Positions 1-10,047 of a DNA stretch of 64,000 bases are shown piece by piece. The stretch is taken from contig JAKZAN010000004.1 in NCBI GenBank assembly GCA_023053545.1, forward strand, positions 7,998,001 through 8,062,000, read 5' to 3'. The position numbers and the translations under genes are program-made. Position 1 is the first letter of the stretch. Every line of letters begins with the position of its first letter. Source of the stretch: Lepidurus packardi. Taxonomy: Eukaryota > Arthropoda > Branchiopoda > Notostraca > Triopsidae. Below the pieces are notes generated by a model. The model was not told the DNA's origin. It searched no databases and saw nothing but the letters and a program-made list of their open reading frames with translations.

Positions 1-1378
1 ATAATTGGGGTCCTGGACTAATCTGAAATGAGTTTGCATGGAAAGAAAAAACTTCATCCCTGACACAATTCTTTGGGTTCCAGACAGCAAAAATAAAAAA
101 AGATAAATTCCCACACTATGGAACTCAAAACAAATTCTAGCTAATAGACCAGAGGAGCTTCATCCTCCATAAAACGACCATCGGTATAATTGCAAAGGAA
201 TTTTTCGTTAAAGGGTCCAAAAGAGCGTGTAAAGCGTGAAGAGATAAGGGTTTCGGTTCTAACTTTCAGACCTAGATTAACATAATCATATGCCGGACTG
301 AGTAAGCGCCGAATGATTTTCTCGGTGAATCGTTTGAATAAATAAGTCAGCTGAAAAAAGTGAGAACGGGTTGTTAGATACGAAAGATCAAGGGGGGAAG
401 CGGTTAACAACAGGCATAGGGCAAGAGAATAGATTTATGATGGGTGTTGTCTTTAAAAATAGGAATGAAGAATTTGAGGGGGATTATTATACGTCGGTCC
501 AAAGGAAACCTTTGGCGTAAAAACAGTCGGACTGTGAAAACCTATGGCGAACAAATCAGGCTCAAACAGAGTTTGTGTTTTATTTTGACAGCCCGTTTGT
601 TTAGCATACGATGTATAACTTGCATACAAGATCAAGCAATGATGCTCTTAGCAGAAAGGGCCATTGTCACGAAAGTTGGCTCATAATAAGACAGCATAGA
701 CTTTACGAGTCAACAATTAGGTCTGTTTACCTTCAGTTTTTAGAAGAAACAATGACGTATAACCAACATGGGCTCTTTCGTTTCCACAACGGAAGGGAAA
801 GTGGATGAAGGAAAACCGCCTTGACCGCAAAAATAACTTGCGCCAGAATGTGGTATAGCGTATACACAGTGTGTCGGCAATACAAGAAACAAACAAAAAA
901 CTCCAGCTCTACACGCAGTACAATTCGTTCCATGCAATTTCATCCATAACGTCATCACGCTTATCGAACCCGAGTCGACTCATTCTTGCCGAAACTTTCG
1001 CTCAAGTCAGTAGTGACTTTTACTTCATCGATAACACTCGTAATTCGGTAAGATAACATCTTTTAATAACTCTCTGGTCTCTGCTGTGATCGCAATAAGT
1101 TAATTAATCACAAGATATTTTCGTTCCTAAATCCACTTACCTTTAATTTAAATCCGTTCTGCTAGTGTTCCATAGTTCTGAATAGCGAAACAGGCTAGAA
1201 AATCCTTGGTTACGGTTCGTCAACCTTGAATTAGACAGTCTTCTTAACCTTAAACCGGCGATTTGTGTTGTCATTCAAGATCAGCATAAATTACTAGCTG
1301 GTCACCAGAAATTTGGGTCTCGTTTGCTTTAGGTTTATTCAAGAGACTCTACGCACAGAAACCATAGAGATAACCAAC
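1..1378. other. Upstream intergenic stretch, no confident gene
   Basis: No protein family is recognised here. On the minus strand an open stretch at about 141-359 follows a good splice acceptor (pyrimidine run then CAG) and ends in a stop at 141, so it could be the last exon of a gene. A second minus-strand open stretch lies at 453-635. I could not join them into a convincing model. The part just before 1379 is probably the transaldolase promoter and 5' leader. Confidence 0.3.
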
Positions 1379-2692
1379 ATGGCGAACTCACTAGAACAGC
1401 TGAAATCACTGACCATTGTTGTGGCCGATACTGGAGATTTTGAGGGTAAGTACAAACAACATACCGTAATTTTGGAAAATTTATATTATTTAATTATAAT
1501 CTGTTTGAAATTAGCCATGAAGAAGTATCAACCTACTGATGCTACCACCAATCCTTCCTTGTTATTGGCTGCTGCAACCCTACCTCAGTACCAGAATTTA
1601 ATGGATAAAGCTATAGCATATGGAAAGGCACAAGGAGGGTAAATGAGCTTTACTTTTATGGAATAATCCGCATAAATAAGTTATAACTAGGAGTAAAGCC
1701 GAGCAAGTAGACGCTGCTATCGATAAGCTGTTCGTTCTGTTTGGGATTGAGATTCTGAAGATTGTACCCGGGCGAGTGTCCACAGAAGTGGATTCTAGGT
1801 AAAAAGAAATACTCTTTGTTGGGTTAAATGAGTGTTTCGAGCTAATTCTTTGGGAGGTTAGATTGTCCTTTGACAAGGAGGGAAGCGTGAGTCGTGCCTT
1901 GCGTTTGATTGAACTGTACAAAGAAGAAGGGATTGACAAAGAGCGAATTCTGATTAAACTGGCTTCAACTTGGGAAGGCATTCAGGCAGCAAAGTATGCG
2001 GCATTCGGACTTTCATTTTGAATAATCACGTGCTTTACAGAGAACTGGAAGACCTTCACAACGTACATTGCAATTTGACGTTGCTCTTTTCTTTTTCCCA
2101 AGCAGTGGCTTGTGCTGAAGCTGGTGTTACCCTGATTTCGCCGTTTGTCGGCCGCATTTTGGATTGGTAAGGTTATTTGTGCTGGGGTAACTAGCACAGC
2201 TTATAGAGGATTACGTTAGGTATGTGGCCAACACGAACCAAAAGTCCTACGAACCGAAAGAGGACCCTGGTGTGCAGTCCGTGACCCAAATTTACAAGTA
2301 TTACAAGAAGTTTGGTTACAAAACCGTCGTCATGGGAGCCTCCTTCCGGAACGCTGGTAAGTTTTACCATACATTTCCAAAGCTTTATTCTTAATTGAAT
2401 TAAATTGATTTTAGGTGAAGTATTGGCGTTGGCTGGCTGCGATCTGCTGACGATTAGCCCCAAGTTACTGGAAGAATTATCGACCATGGACGTTATAGTA
2501 ACCAAGGAGTTGGATGCTGAAGCAGCTAAGGCTTCTGAGCTGGAGAAGATTTCTTTGGACGAGAAGACGTTCCGCTGGATGCTCAACGAAGATCAAATGG
2601 CGACTGATAAGCTCAGTGATGGCATTCGTAAATTTGCCCAAGACGCAGTCAAGTTGGAAAAGTTGATTGCCGATAAACTTGCCCAAGCGTAA
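1379..2692 (+). CDS. TALDO1: Transaldolase
   Basis: Pentose phosphate pathway enzyme of the cytosol that moves a dihydroxyacetone unit between sugar phosphates through a Schiff-base lysine. Seven exons (1379-1445, 1515-1638, 1691-1798, 1862-1993, 2041-2166, 2220-2356, 2415-2692) keep one frame and give about 323 residues, the family's usual length. Recognisable blocks in order are ATTNPS near residue 37, the DKLFVLFG helix, GRVSTEVD, the catalytic-lysine strand [48 protein letters not shown] and [11 protein letters not shown]. Start chosen as the ATG of [11 protein letters not shown], which lines up with the conserved VADTGDFE segment. A polyadenylation signal AATAAA lies at 2875-2880. The gene is convergent with the small minus-strand gene ending at 2941. 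Identification is essentially certain; only exact splice points could shift. Confidence 0.97.
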
Positions 2693-2940
2693 ACCTTTCG
2701 CAGTGAACACACACAAGTCAAGACCAATACGCTTTCTTATTATATGGTAAACAGACATTCCTATTTAGAGAGCTTCTTACGAAACGATTAATGGATCTAT
2801 AATAGAACAAAGAAAGACTTGCAGATCCCTTTTATTCAACATTCCTGGTGTTTTTGGGTGGAATTTGTTAGGTGAATAAAACGCTTAACCGGAATCTTTA
2901 GTTTTACTTAGCAAAACTTTATTATGTACATAAACCTAGT

Positions 2941-3205
2941 CTAAAGAGATTTGCTACTTTTCCCTTCCATAATCCTCTGCTGTATCAACTTTTTGCCTTC
3001 CATGTCAGTACTTTTGACCATCTCTTGTTTCTTTTCGTTCAAATCTTGCATAAACAAGTGTCTAAAACGTGGAAACAAGTTAGAATTGGCTACAAAAGGA
3101 AGCATAGTAGTAGTATCTTTACCGGTATTCAAAAGCAGTGTAGAAGGTCAACAGAAAGGTGCCAAAGATGAGAGGAAAGCGAATGGTCTTGAATTCTATG
3201 GCCAT
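2941..3205 (-). CDS. Unrecognised 67-aa single-pass membrane protein
   Basis: Two exons on the minus strand (3205-3123, then 3061-2941) with a 61-bp GT-AG intron. They encode 67 residues: a short N-terminus with basic residues, a hydrophobic segment at about residues 9-22 (FPLIFGTFLLTFYTA), then a highly charged tail rich in K, E and Q that should be helical. There is no cleavable signal. The layout resembles small inner-mitochondrial-membrane or ER subunits and assembly factors, but I recognise no family, so function is unassigned. The spliced frame, the good splice sites and an AATAAA on the minus strand (2923-2918) support a real gene. It is tail to tail with transaldolase, with only about 250 bp between the stops. 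Confidence 0.65.
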
Positions 3206-3962
3206 GGTTTCGATCTTGGGAAGAAAAGTAAATCTCTAGCGGTGTGCTGTATACTCAATTATTTTAAAAACATTAATAACACAAAAAGCCTTTAAGAGGG
3301 GTGTGACTTATCTCCTCCTTACCTTCCACAACTGTAAACACGTGAATATCTCAGGATGGGAATTTTGCTGTAGGCTACTTCACTGGGTTGGGCTAGATTT
3401 TCGGTTCGAAGCGGAACGTGAGAAACGCCACGGTAAGCTCGTGTGGAACGTTGGAGAGACGTGTGTTAGCGTCCCTCTTTGATCGGCCAAATTTGAGGAA
3501 TACAACGAAATATTTTGGATTGCTCAATTACTCGTCAAAAGGTGAGTTGATTAGCTACGTTTTTCAATTTATTTGATATTTTGCTGTTCATGAACGTGTT
3601 AACAGTAATGGTTTGTGTTGACGCTGAGCATGGGGTGTGGCCCTAGGTACATCCGCGCGTGTTTCTGCTACCAAACAACTCATTGTAAAACTCTTAATAA
3701 CGCCTCTAGAGGACACATTTCAACAAGTCAAGCTGCTTACAGACATGTGGCTATACTTGCTTACCGAATTAAGTCTTGTAATGGCTCAATTGATAAGATA
3801 AACACTTCATTTCCGCTTCCTTTGTATACTGTCTTCAAGAAAGCTTCCCTGTTTCGGCGCGTGATTTAAACGCTTGTGTTGGCGCCACTTACTAGAGCAA
3901 CAGTTATAATTGGTTATTATAAAGCAACAATTATCTTTCTTAGGATGCTGACTGACTGAAGG
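3206..3962. other. Intergenic region upstream of the membrane microprotein pair
   Basis: No coding region supported. An acceptor-like TTTCTTAG at about 3939-3944 lies just before the ATG at 3963, so the plus-strand gene probably has a spliced non-coding 5' exon somewhere in this stretch. The 5' leader of the minus-strand 67-aa gene also lies here. Confidence 0.35.
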
Positions 3963-4235
3963 ATGTCATTCCAAGACGGTATCTACAAAGGTTTTAGCAA
4001 GGAGTCGTACGAAAATCCATATAATACTGGTAATCGTGAACCCAGTGATTACACCCCATTTTATATTACCATCACCATCGTTTGCATCGTTGTGGCATTA
4101 TTGGTCCTGTTGAATCTCGCTTTGGGTTGTTGCTCACAGTTTAAGGATTATTGGCAAAATCCTCACACCGGAAACAGGTGGATTTTGCCCATTTGGATCT
4201 CTTCACCTAAAGACCAGCCTCCTGTTGACCTCTGA
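3963..4235 (+). CDS. Small single-pass membrane protein, first ORF of a likely dicistronic mRNA
   Basis: An uninterrupted ORF of 90 residues. About 33 polar, Tyr-rich residues (IYKGFSKESYENPYNTGN and following) precede one strong transmembrane segment at about residues 34-56 (ITITIVCIVVALLVLLNLAL), which is followed by a CC pair. A short C-terminal tail carries NPHTGNRW and LPIWISSP. No signal peptide is seen; it could be N-out or N-in. I do not recognise the family. The ORF is followed after 131 bp by another membrane ORF (4367-4582). There is no polyadenylation signal and no obvious promoter between them, and one AATAAA at 4778-4783 serves both. The stretch is clearly coding-like, but function is unknown. 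Confidence 0.7.
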   Translation: MSFQDGIYKGFSKESYENPYNTGNREPSDYTPFYITITIVCIVVALLVLLNLALGCCSQFKDYWQNPHTGNRWILPIWISSPKDQPPVDL

Positions 4236-4366
4236 AAAATACCGCCGTCCGGAAGGTTCATTTACCTTCTCAGAATACGTTGAGAATTTATTTCCATCCA
4301 TTGTCCTCAAAAAGCAGTTGTCCTGTTAACATTTTTACCGTGGCAGACTGATTTATCTCTTAAAAA

Positions 4367-4582
4367 ATGTTTCATGTCTGGTGGCCTGCGTTAGCCCCAG
4401 TGGCCTTATTTGTCATTTTCGTAATTTTGCTGATTCTTCGGCACGCTGACCGATTGTGCAACGCACGTCATAAGCCTCAGTTAAAAGTCGATGAAAAAGA
4501 GATGGAATTCGAGGTCTTTGAGCATGGCAGCTATTCTAGCGCCAGCACGAAAGCCTTAGTGGAACGCGAATATGCTGTGTGA
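4367..4582 (+). CDS. Small single-pass membrane protein, second ORF of the same likely transcript
   Basis: 71 residues starting MFHVWWPALAPVALF. An N-terminal hydrophobic segment (about residues 6-24, rich in V, L, I, F) acts as signal anchor or transmembrane helix. It is followed by a basic stretch (RHADRLCNARHK) and an acidic cytosol-like tail ending EREYAV, which could be a PDZ-type C-terminus. No family recognised. It lies 131 bp downstream of the other small membrane ORF on the same strand and shares its polyadenylation signal (4778-4783). I therefore read the two as one mRNA with two ORFs. The alternative is a separate short gene with its promoter in the 131-bp gap. Confidence 0.6.
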   Translation: MFHVWWPALAPVALFVIFVILLILRHADRLCNARHKPQLKVDEKEMEFEVFEHGSYSSASTKALVEREYAV

Positions 4583-4926
4583 AAATGTCGCTATTGTTCT
4601 CTCTTTTTTTAGTGGTCTTCCCCTCATCATTTCTGAAAGAATCTTGTTAAGGAGACCTGCCATTCCCTTTGCAATCCACTTCCGTCCATGGTCGTTTTTT
4701 ACTATTTACACCTAGAAAGATGTATTAGTTTTCGCGAGGTTCGTCATACGTTGTATGTAGTCGGACACGCTCTTTGCAATAAACGTACGAAGTTGAAATT
4801 CTGTGTACATCGTGTATTCATTTAGCTTATTAACAGGACCGATTTATGTTTCACAGAAAGAGAATAAAAAACGGACGATTTCAACCAAAAAAGTCGCTCC
4901 CCCTCGAGGTTTGTATAGTTTGACGT

Positions 4927-5264
4927 TCAAGGGCAATTGCAAGTCTCCTTACAGTTGCAACTGGATCCACATTGGCATTTAGGTCCACATTTACATGCGG
5001 TGCCTACGTAAATAAGAAGAATGAGATTTTAGTCAAACGCACGCCGCTTACAAAAGAAAGCAAAACACAAAATGAAAAATACATGCTACTTACCACCACA
5101 GCAAGGTCCTTTGTCTGCTGCATCAACGCAGGCGTTTGACCCAGGTGCGCATTTACAGTTATCTCCGCACTTGCAGTTACCTAATAAAGAAATCCACATT
5201 AAAATAACAGAAACTAAATTGAGAAATTAAGTCAAAGCTTACCTCCGCAGCAAACGTTGGGCAT
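4927..5264 (-). CDS. Metallothionein
   Basis: Small cytosolic metal-binding protein that sequesters copper, cadmium or zinc through cysteine thiolates. Three exons on the minus strand (5264-5243, 5180-5094, 5003-4927) give 61 residues with 17 cysteines, arranged mostly as CxC and CC pairs (for example VCCGGNCKCGDNCKC and ACKCGPKCQCGSSCNC). There are no aromatic residues and many Lys, Gly and Ser, all classic for the family. An Asp/Ala-rich linker near residues 24-32 separates two Cys clusters, consistent with two metal-thiolate domains. Introns are 62 and 90 bp. The promoter at 5363-5445 contains a TATA box and metal-response element cores, so metal induction through MTF-1 is expected. The gene converges on the microprotein pair at 3963-4582. 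Confidence 0.95.
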
Positions 5265-5362
5265 TTTGGTACTTGAGTCTTGGACAATTCCACGAGAACA
5301 GGTTTTGAATTTGTTGCAGGTGCTTTGTAGCTGCTGATGAATGCTTAGGTTCCTGTTGGTGG

Positions 5363-5445
5363 TTATATACGGCGAAATTGGGTAGTGCCGTGCGCCCTAT
5401 GTTGAGGCGTGTGCACTTTGAACGCGGGACTTCTCTTATGCGCAC
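5363..5445 (-). promoter_or_regulatory. Metallothionein promoter: TATA box plus three metal-response element cores
   Basis: On the minus strand a TATATAA box (5369-5363) lies about 100 bp before the metallothionein ATG. Upstream of it within 80 bp are three matches to the metal-response core TGCRCNC: TGCGCCC on the plus strand at 5391-5397, TGCACAC on the minus strand at 5415-5409, and TGCGCAC on the plus strand at 5439-5445. Both orientations are known to work for MTF-1 sites. The motifs are seen directly; metal regulation is inferred from family knowledge. Confidence 0.75.
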
Positions 5446-5820
5446 TGTGTTGAACGAAGGATTGGTTCTCGCAATGTGGGCGGGTCCTACAGTTCACATT
5501 TACGTCCTAAGTTGAACGTAAATATTTCCCTGTTTTGTCACATGTTAGGAAAGGAGCGGAGGAGAGAAAAACAAACGGGAAAGCCCTGCCTTGCGAGATT
5601 TACTTATCCTGGGTATGACTACAACACTTGCAACAGATTAATTGGGGGAAACTTATAATTGTTAGGAGTTTCCTATAAACTTGTTTTGCTATATTACAAA
5701 TAGCTTATATAGTAGTGCGCAGCTGGTTTGGAATTAAATGTTACATAAATATCGATAATATTTTCCCTTTCTTTGCAGACGTATAGCATAATATAACAGG
5801 AAGCCATACAGAGTCAAGGG
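5446..5820. other. Divergent intergenic region between metallothionein and mtIF3
   Basis: No coding region supported. It should contain the mtIF3 promoter and 5' leader. Confidence 0.35.
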
Positions 5821-6352
5821 ATGCAATCGCTAACCAGGTCAGTACGACTAGTGTCTACCTGTTTAGCATCAGCTAAAAACATGGGTAAGCACAAAAAGCA
5901 GGTAAAGGGACTTCTCATTATCTAAGTATGTCGCACTAGGTGTAAGATTACAGCCTGCTCATCGGATTATGATGACGCGATTGAAATCCCATCAAGGAAA
6001 GAGTAAGACGACTCCCGAGATTGCGCCGATAGGGCACAATGGAGAACTTCCTCGACACAGGGAGGAAAAACACGCTAAGGAGGGGAAAAACCCAAAGACT
6101 TTAACTTTGAACGGAAAAATTGCAGCTCATGACCTGGAATCTAAGGTGAAAAACATCCAGAGATGGCTTAAGAAAGGTCATAGGGTGAATACCACAATTC
6201 AGGGCGATGCAGAACTTGCGGTAAATTTTACCAAAATTTTGCATAATGAAAAGGAAAAGTCTGACGATTCTTTGGAGGTATTAGGAGCAACTCTATTTGC
6301 GATTGGAAACGGCTTTACAAGGAGAGGCGAGATTACTCCAAAAGAGAAATAA
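5821..6352 (+). CDS. MTIF3: Mitochondrial translation initiation factor IF-3, short form
   Basis: Binds the small mitochondrial ribosomal subunit and helps select the initiator tRNA and keep subunits apart. Two exons (5821-5884 and 5940-6352, intron 55 bp) give 158 residues. The N-terminus (MQSLTRSVRLVSTCLASAKN) is basic, Ser-rich and lacks acidic residues, as in a mitochondrial targeting peptide. The region at about residues 75-115 (LTLNGKIAAHDLESKVKNIQ, then a KKGHRV motif) matches the start of the IF3 C-terminal domain, with its HDL..K...I..WL..GH.V pattern. The protein is much shorter than typical IF3, and I see no clear IF3 N-terminal domain. Family assignment rests on the C-domain pattern plus the targeting peptide. 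Confidence 0.7.
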
Positions 6353-6464
6353 GGACGGAGAAATACGTTTCTATATTGACTCCATACCTAAACCCGCCGA
6401 AAAGGAGAGCTAATACAGTTTGTTGTCTTTATTGTAAAGTACACAGTAAATTAGCAGTTTTTGC

Positions 6465-7773
6465 TCAAGTTCCTCGTATTGTTTCATTTTTAGAGGTAGC
6501 GTCACAAATGAGTCGCTTGTGTTCATTCACAGGAATTTCTACACCAGCGAGTTTGGCAGCAATGCTTTTCTTGGGCTGGCCTTTGTCGATTCGAGTCGTC
6601 GCAGCCTTTCTTGGTGTCCTTGGCGTCGGATTGGTGTCGTGCCGCTTGACATGGTCTCGGAAACGACGCTAAATTGAGAAATATAAAAAAAAAAATATGG
6701 TAAATTAAAATTACTGAATATTTAACGTACTTTGGAGTGGAGAATCTGGCCGCAGCCTTCACGTGGACAGGTAAACGATTCCTTTTCGTGGTACGACTTG
6801 ATATGTTGAGTTAAATTGCGTTGATGATAGTACCACCTATTTGTAAAACATTTTCTTAATAGCTGAGCAAAGGTCAATTTGTTACCGGTCGCAGACATCT
6901 GTAGGACAGTGGAACACTACGCGCTCAGAACTATGAGTAAAGAGATGTTCCATTAGGATCGGTTTGCGGCTAAACGATTTGTTGCAAATCTCACAGATAT
7001 GAACTGTTAATGAAGTAATTAGATTTGAGCGGATTAGCTTATTTAAGAAAGAATTACGAGGATGGGCGGTAGCTTTGTGCTTTCGTAACTCAGTCCAGTT
7101 GGAAAAGCTTTCTCCGCATTCGTCGACAACACAGGTATAACCCGCGTGCAACTTCAGGTGAGTTTTTAGCTTGCTTGGAAGTAGAAATGATTTTTCACAG
7201 CCTTCATGGGTACACCTGCAATTGTTCTGCATATTAGTTACTGATTTTATTGATTCTTATTTCTCTTACGCGAAAGGTTTCTCTCCAGTATGTTCAAACA
7301 TATGAATTTTTAGCTGTTGGTGCTTTTTGAAAGTTTTGGAACAATTCAAGCATGTGAAAAGTTTAGATTCTTCATGGAACCTATTACAATGCTTCTTAAG
7401 ATTCCATTCACTGGAAAAAGTTTTGGCGCATCCTTCAAATGTGCAACTAATAGAACACAAGAAAAGAGTGAACAGAACAAAAGAAAATTATATATACTTG
7501 ACAACTGCGACAAAGAGCTGATTGGCATCAACATGGTTTGCATCAACGTGTCTTTTTAAATGAGTTGCTTTTGTGTAGCTTTTATTGCATCCTGGAGTTG
7601 TACATGCAAAGGGGCGCTAGAATTTTAGCTCAATTAAATGACAAATTAAAAAGGCACTAAATTACTACCTTCCCATCATGGAGAAGCACGTGTGCCTTAA
7701 GACGGTATGGACGATTAAAAGAAGCAAAACATCCTTCAACAGTACAACGATGAGATTTCACACTATCAGCCAT
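6465..7773 (-). CDS. GTF3A: Transcription factor IIIA, nine C2H2 zinc fingers
   Basis: RNA polymerase III factor that binds the internal control region of 5S rRNA genes and also 5S RNA. Seven exons on the minus strand (7773-7669, 7616-7498, 7446-7270, 7215-7058, 7003-6886, 6836-6731, 6668-6465) give about 328 residues. I count exactly nine C2H2 fingers, beginning at [58 protein letters not shown] and FTCPREGC. Fingers 4 and 7 have the short C-x2-C spacing, as in vertebrate TFIIIA. A basic, Lys/Arg/Thr-rich tail follows. Nine fingers with this alternation identify TFIIIA rather than a generic zinc-finger protein. In the seventh finger the intron falls between the helix of finger 6 and HICEIC. 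Confidence 0.92.
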
Positions 7774-8566
7774 TCTAAAGAATTAGCTAAACAAACTACA
7801 AATAATACTTCCGCAATAAGAAACCTAATTTCAGTCCATAATGTATATGTGGGCATTACAATTTTCCAACTTATTTATTTGTTAACCACTGGCCTTTAGA
7901 CGCAAGAGGTTAAATGACGCTATTCGAAGGAAATTTTCAGTTTTCCTCCCAGCATGTCGTGCCACCTCCTGGTACAGAAAGTGAATATTGTAGCGGTTCA
8001 CGAGTCTAGCGGAATAGGGAAGCCGGGCTAGCTGGAAGGAGAGAGAACGGACGTAAGGTGTGTGGGCGTGACCAAGGCACGAAGTGTAAGTGAGCGCGGG
8101 TGATTTGTGTTAGAAAGCGAGTGCGGTGGAGTGTAAAGTGTCGGACCACTACAGATCAATATAGTTAAAACAGTAATAAAACCGTAAATTATTTAATAAC
8201 AGGAACAGAATAGAAAATTCACGCTACAATATGAAGCTTACAACTTGCAGGATTATTAGGATTAGGGTGCGCTTCTTGACTCCTTTTCGATGGCATTCAC
8301 AAGTTGTCTGCTTTGGGTATTTAGGTGCTCCTTTTTATACCTTCTCGGAGCAAGTCTCCTAATCTAACCTAACTTAACCTAACCAAATCTCTAGATAAAT
8401 AAAAAAAAATAGCATGCCGTAACTGAGAACTACACTAAATAGAAGAAACGTCAACATGCCGTTAACTTGATGGACATTAATGTCAGTTAAATTCAATATT
8501 TATTAGTTCACGTTCAAGACAGAAACTGCTCTCTTCATACTCAGAGTACGCCACTGTATGCCAAAT
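7774..8566. other. Intergenic, edge of mobile-element island
   Basis: No gene supported. It contains the presumed GTF3A promoter and, at about 8350-8390, a short degenerate CCTAA array. Confidence 0.4.
8350..8390. repeat. Interstitial telomere-like CCTAA array, short
   Basis: The stretch around 8352-8390 contains several CCTAA/CTTAA pentamers in a row (CTAACCTAACTTAACCTAACC). TTAGG is the arthropod telomere unit; this internal copy is degenerate. Confidence 0.7.
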
Positions 8567-8889
8567 TAAGGTTTGTATTTTCGTGACACCAGTGGAGCTT
8601 TCTAAGCGAGGGTAATGTTTATTTACCATAAGTTCGTGGTCTGCACGTCGTCATCAAGAGATTCAGACATTGCAATGTCTGAATCTCTTGATGACGACGT
8701 GCAGATAAAGACCATGGTGGTACACAGCACAAAGAACTTTTCCAATTACAATCGCCATCTCTTTCCATACTAACAGAAGTAAAAAAAAAAAGAAAACACA
8801 TACACTTGAAAATAAAACAACACTTTCACGTGAAGACCACGAACACACAGTAAATAAACATTAGCCTAGCAACGAAAATACGAACCTTA
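8567..8889. mobile_element. Foldback (inverted-repeat) element with a central perfect palindrome
   Basis: The ends are inverted copies: TAAGGTTTGTATTTTCGT at 8567-8584 pairs with the complement of 8872-8889 with one mismatch. Further in, TAATGTTTATTTAC and TTCGTGGTCTGCACGT (8612-8650) pair with 8829-8868. Between the arms on the left sits a 64-bp perfect palindrome. No ORF with protein-like features is present. The size of about 320 bp and the arm structure fit a foldback or MITE-like element. Its right end touches the left end of the neighbouring Harbinger-like element. Confidence 0.65.
8641..8704. repeat. 64-bp perfect palindrome
   Basis: Bases 8641-8672 (CTGCACGTCGTCATCAAGAG and the next 12) are the exact reverse complement of 8673-8704, with no spacer. 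Single strands would form a 32-bp stem with no loop. Confidence 0.95.
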
Positions 8890-9277
8890 TAGCGATTTTC
8901 ACTGGCCACTCTGAGAGTGTCACTCTACTCTGGGAAAGCGTAATCCGAAACTTCAGATTCGCCGTGAGATTTCGGATTCGCTACTCCCAGTGGAGGGAAT
9001 TGGTAATTTTAGGAATAAACCGCAGCCATACTTGTTTGTGCTTTTTGCCCGCGCAATTTACGTTTTTTTTTAAGAAGTTTTTACTGAAATAAAAGGCGGT
9101 TTTTCAGGAATTTATACGTACTAGTGAAGGTGGTTTACCAATAATAGGAAGCGATTTTCTTTGCTCAGTGCTAGCTGAAGGTATTCTATATTCGGTATTC
9201 TGTTTTGCAAATATCCTCTTATTGATTCGGAAATATGTTAGGAGAAATCAAAGTGCAGGCTGTATCAAGAAAATGCC
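8890..9277 (+). repeat. Left terminal inverted repeat of the Harbinger-like element
   Basis: Tip TAGCGATTTTCACTGGCC, then a block with CTCTGAGAGTGTCACTCTAC. The repeat continues through the ATG of the Myb-like ORF at 9235, so the ORF's first codons lie inside it. Confidence 0.8.
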
Positions 9278-9648
9278 CTGAAGAACAAGGAATCATTGAA
9301 CGAGAAGAAGAAGCCACAGCCGAAGTCCTGACTAAAAAACCGGCGGCATGCGAGTGGTCGGAAAGCGAGACGAAATTTGTATTGGATAAGTACAATCAAT
9401 ATATAGAACAAGTAGGCCCGATGAAAAATTTCCGTAGGGAAAGAAATATATGGGAACAGATTTCGACTGACCTGGCTACAGTATTATCATCAACAAGAAC
9501 CTGGATCCAGTGCGAAAGCCGGTATAAGACCGTAGTGAGGCGAAAGAAGGCAGCTATAGACAACAACAGAAGAACTGGACAACAACAGAAGCTGAACCAA
9601 ATATTTGCTTTAGAAACTTACTTCAAATACTTGCTTCTTCATACGTAA
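9235..9648 (+). CDS. Myb/MADF-like DNA-binding protein of the Harbinger-like element
   Basis: 137 residues from an ATG that lies inside the left terminal repeat. An acidic N-terminus is followed, at about residues 40-110, by a trihelix/Myb-like domain. Its features are the tryptophan in CEWSESETKFVLDKY, the second in RNIWEQIS and the third in TWIQCESRYKTVVRRKK. In PIF/Harbinger elements a separate Myb-like protein binds the terminal repeats and carries the transposase into the nucleus. The ORF is intact but may have lost downstream exons, since it ends soon after the domain. Because the start codon region is duplicated in the right terminal repeat, the antisense ATG near 10549 has the same beginning. 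Confidence 0.65.
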   Translation: MLGEIKVQAVSRKCPEEQGIIEREEEATAEVLTKKPAACEWSESETKFVLDKYNQYIEQVGPMKNFRRERNIWEQISTDLATVLSSTRTWIQCESRYKTVVRRKKAAIDNNRRTGQQQKLNQIFALETYFKYLLLHT

Positions 9649-9967
9649 TGCTCTAATGCTTACTCTGTATAAAGCATGCGATACTTTTTCTTGTTCTTCT
9701 ACTGTACACGGAAAACAAATAAATTTTGGAGCCACTTCGTTTAAGAAGGGCTCCTTCCATTAGAAAAGAAGGGCTCTATCCATTAGGCGGGACATGGTTG
9801 CTTTACATATATCAAATCGGTCAGCCGTGTCGCGCAAACACGCTTTATTCGCAGCAAACCTACAAAGATTTGAGTTACGCTAAAGAAGAAATAATTTTAC
9901 CAAAGAAACGAGAGAAATCGCTATTAATTTGGCATACACCCTATAGTGGCTTCTGCCTTTAGACTTA

Positions 9968-10047
9968 TAGCGATTTTCACTGGCTACTCTGGAATACTCT
10001 TTTTTACTCTTTTTAGTAGCTGCGGCATCTTTCACTGAGCCAGCCAG
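9968..10047 (+). repeat. Extra internal copy of the transposon end
   Basis: TAGCGATTTTCACTGGCTACTCTGG starts at 9968 in the same orientation as the left end and is again preceded by TTA (9965-9967). The similarity fades within about 30 bp. It looks like the start of a second, truncated copy nested in the element. Confidence 0.6.
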
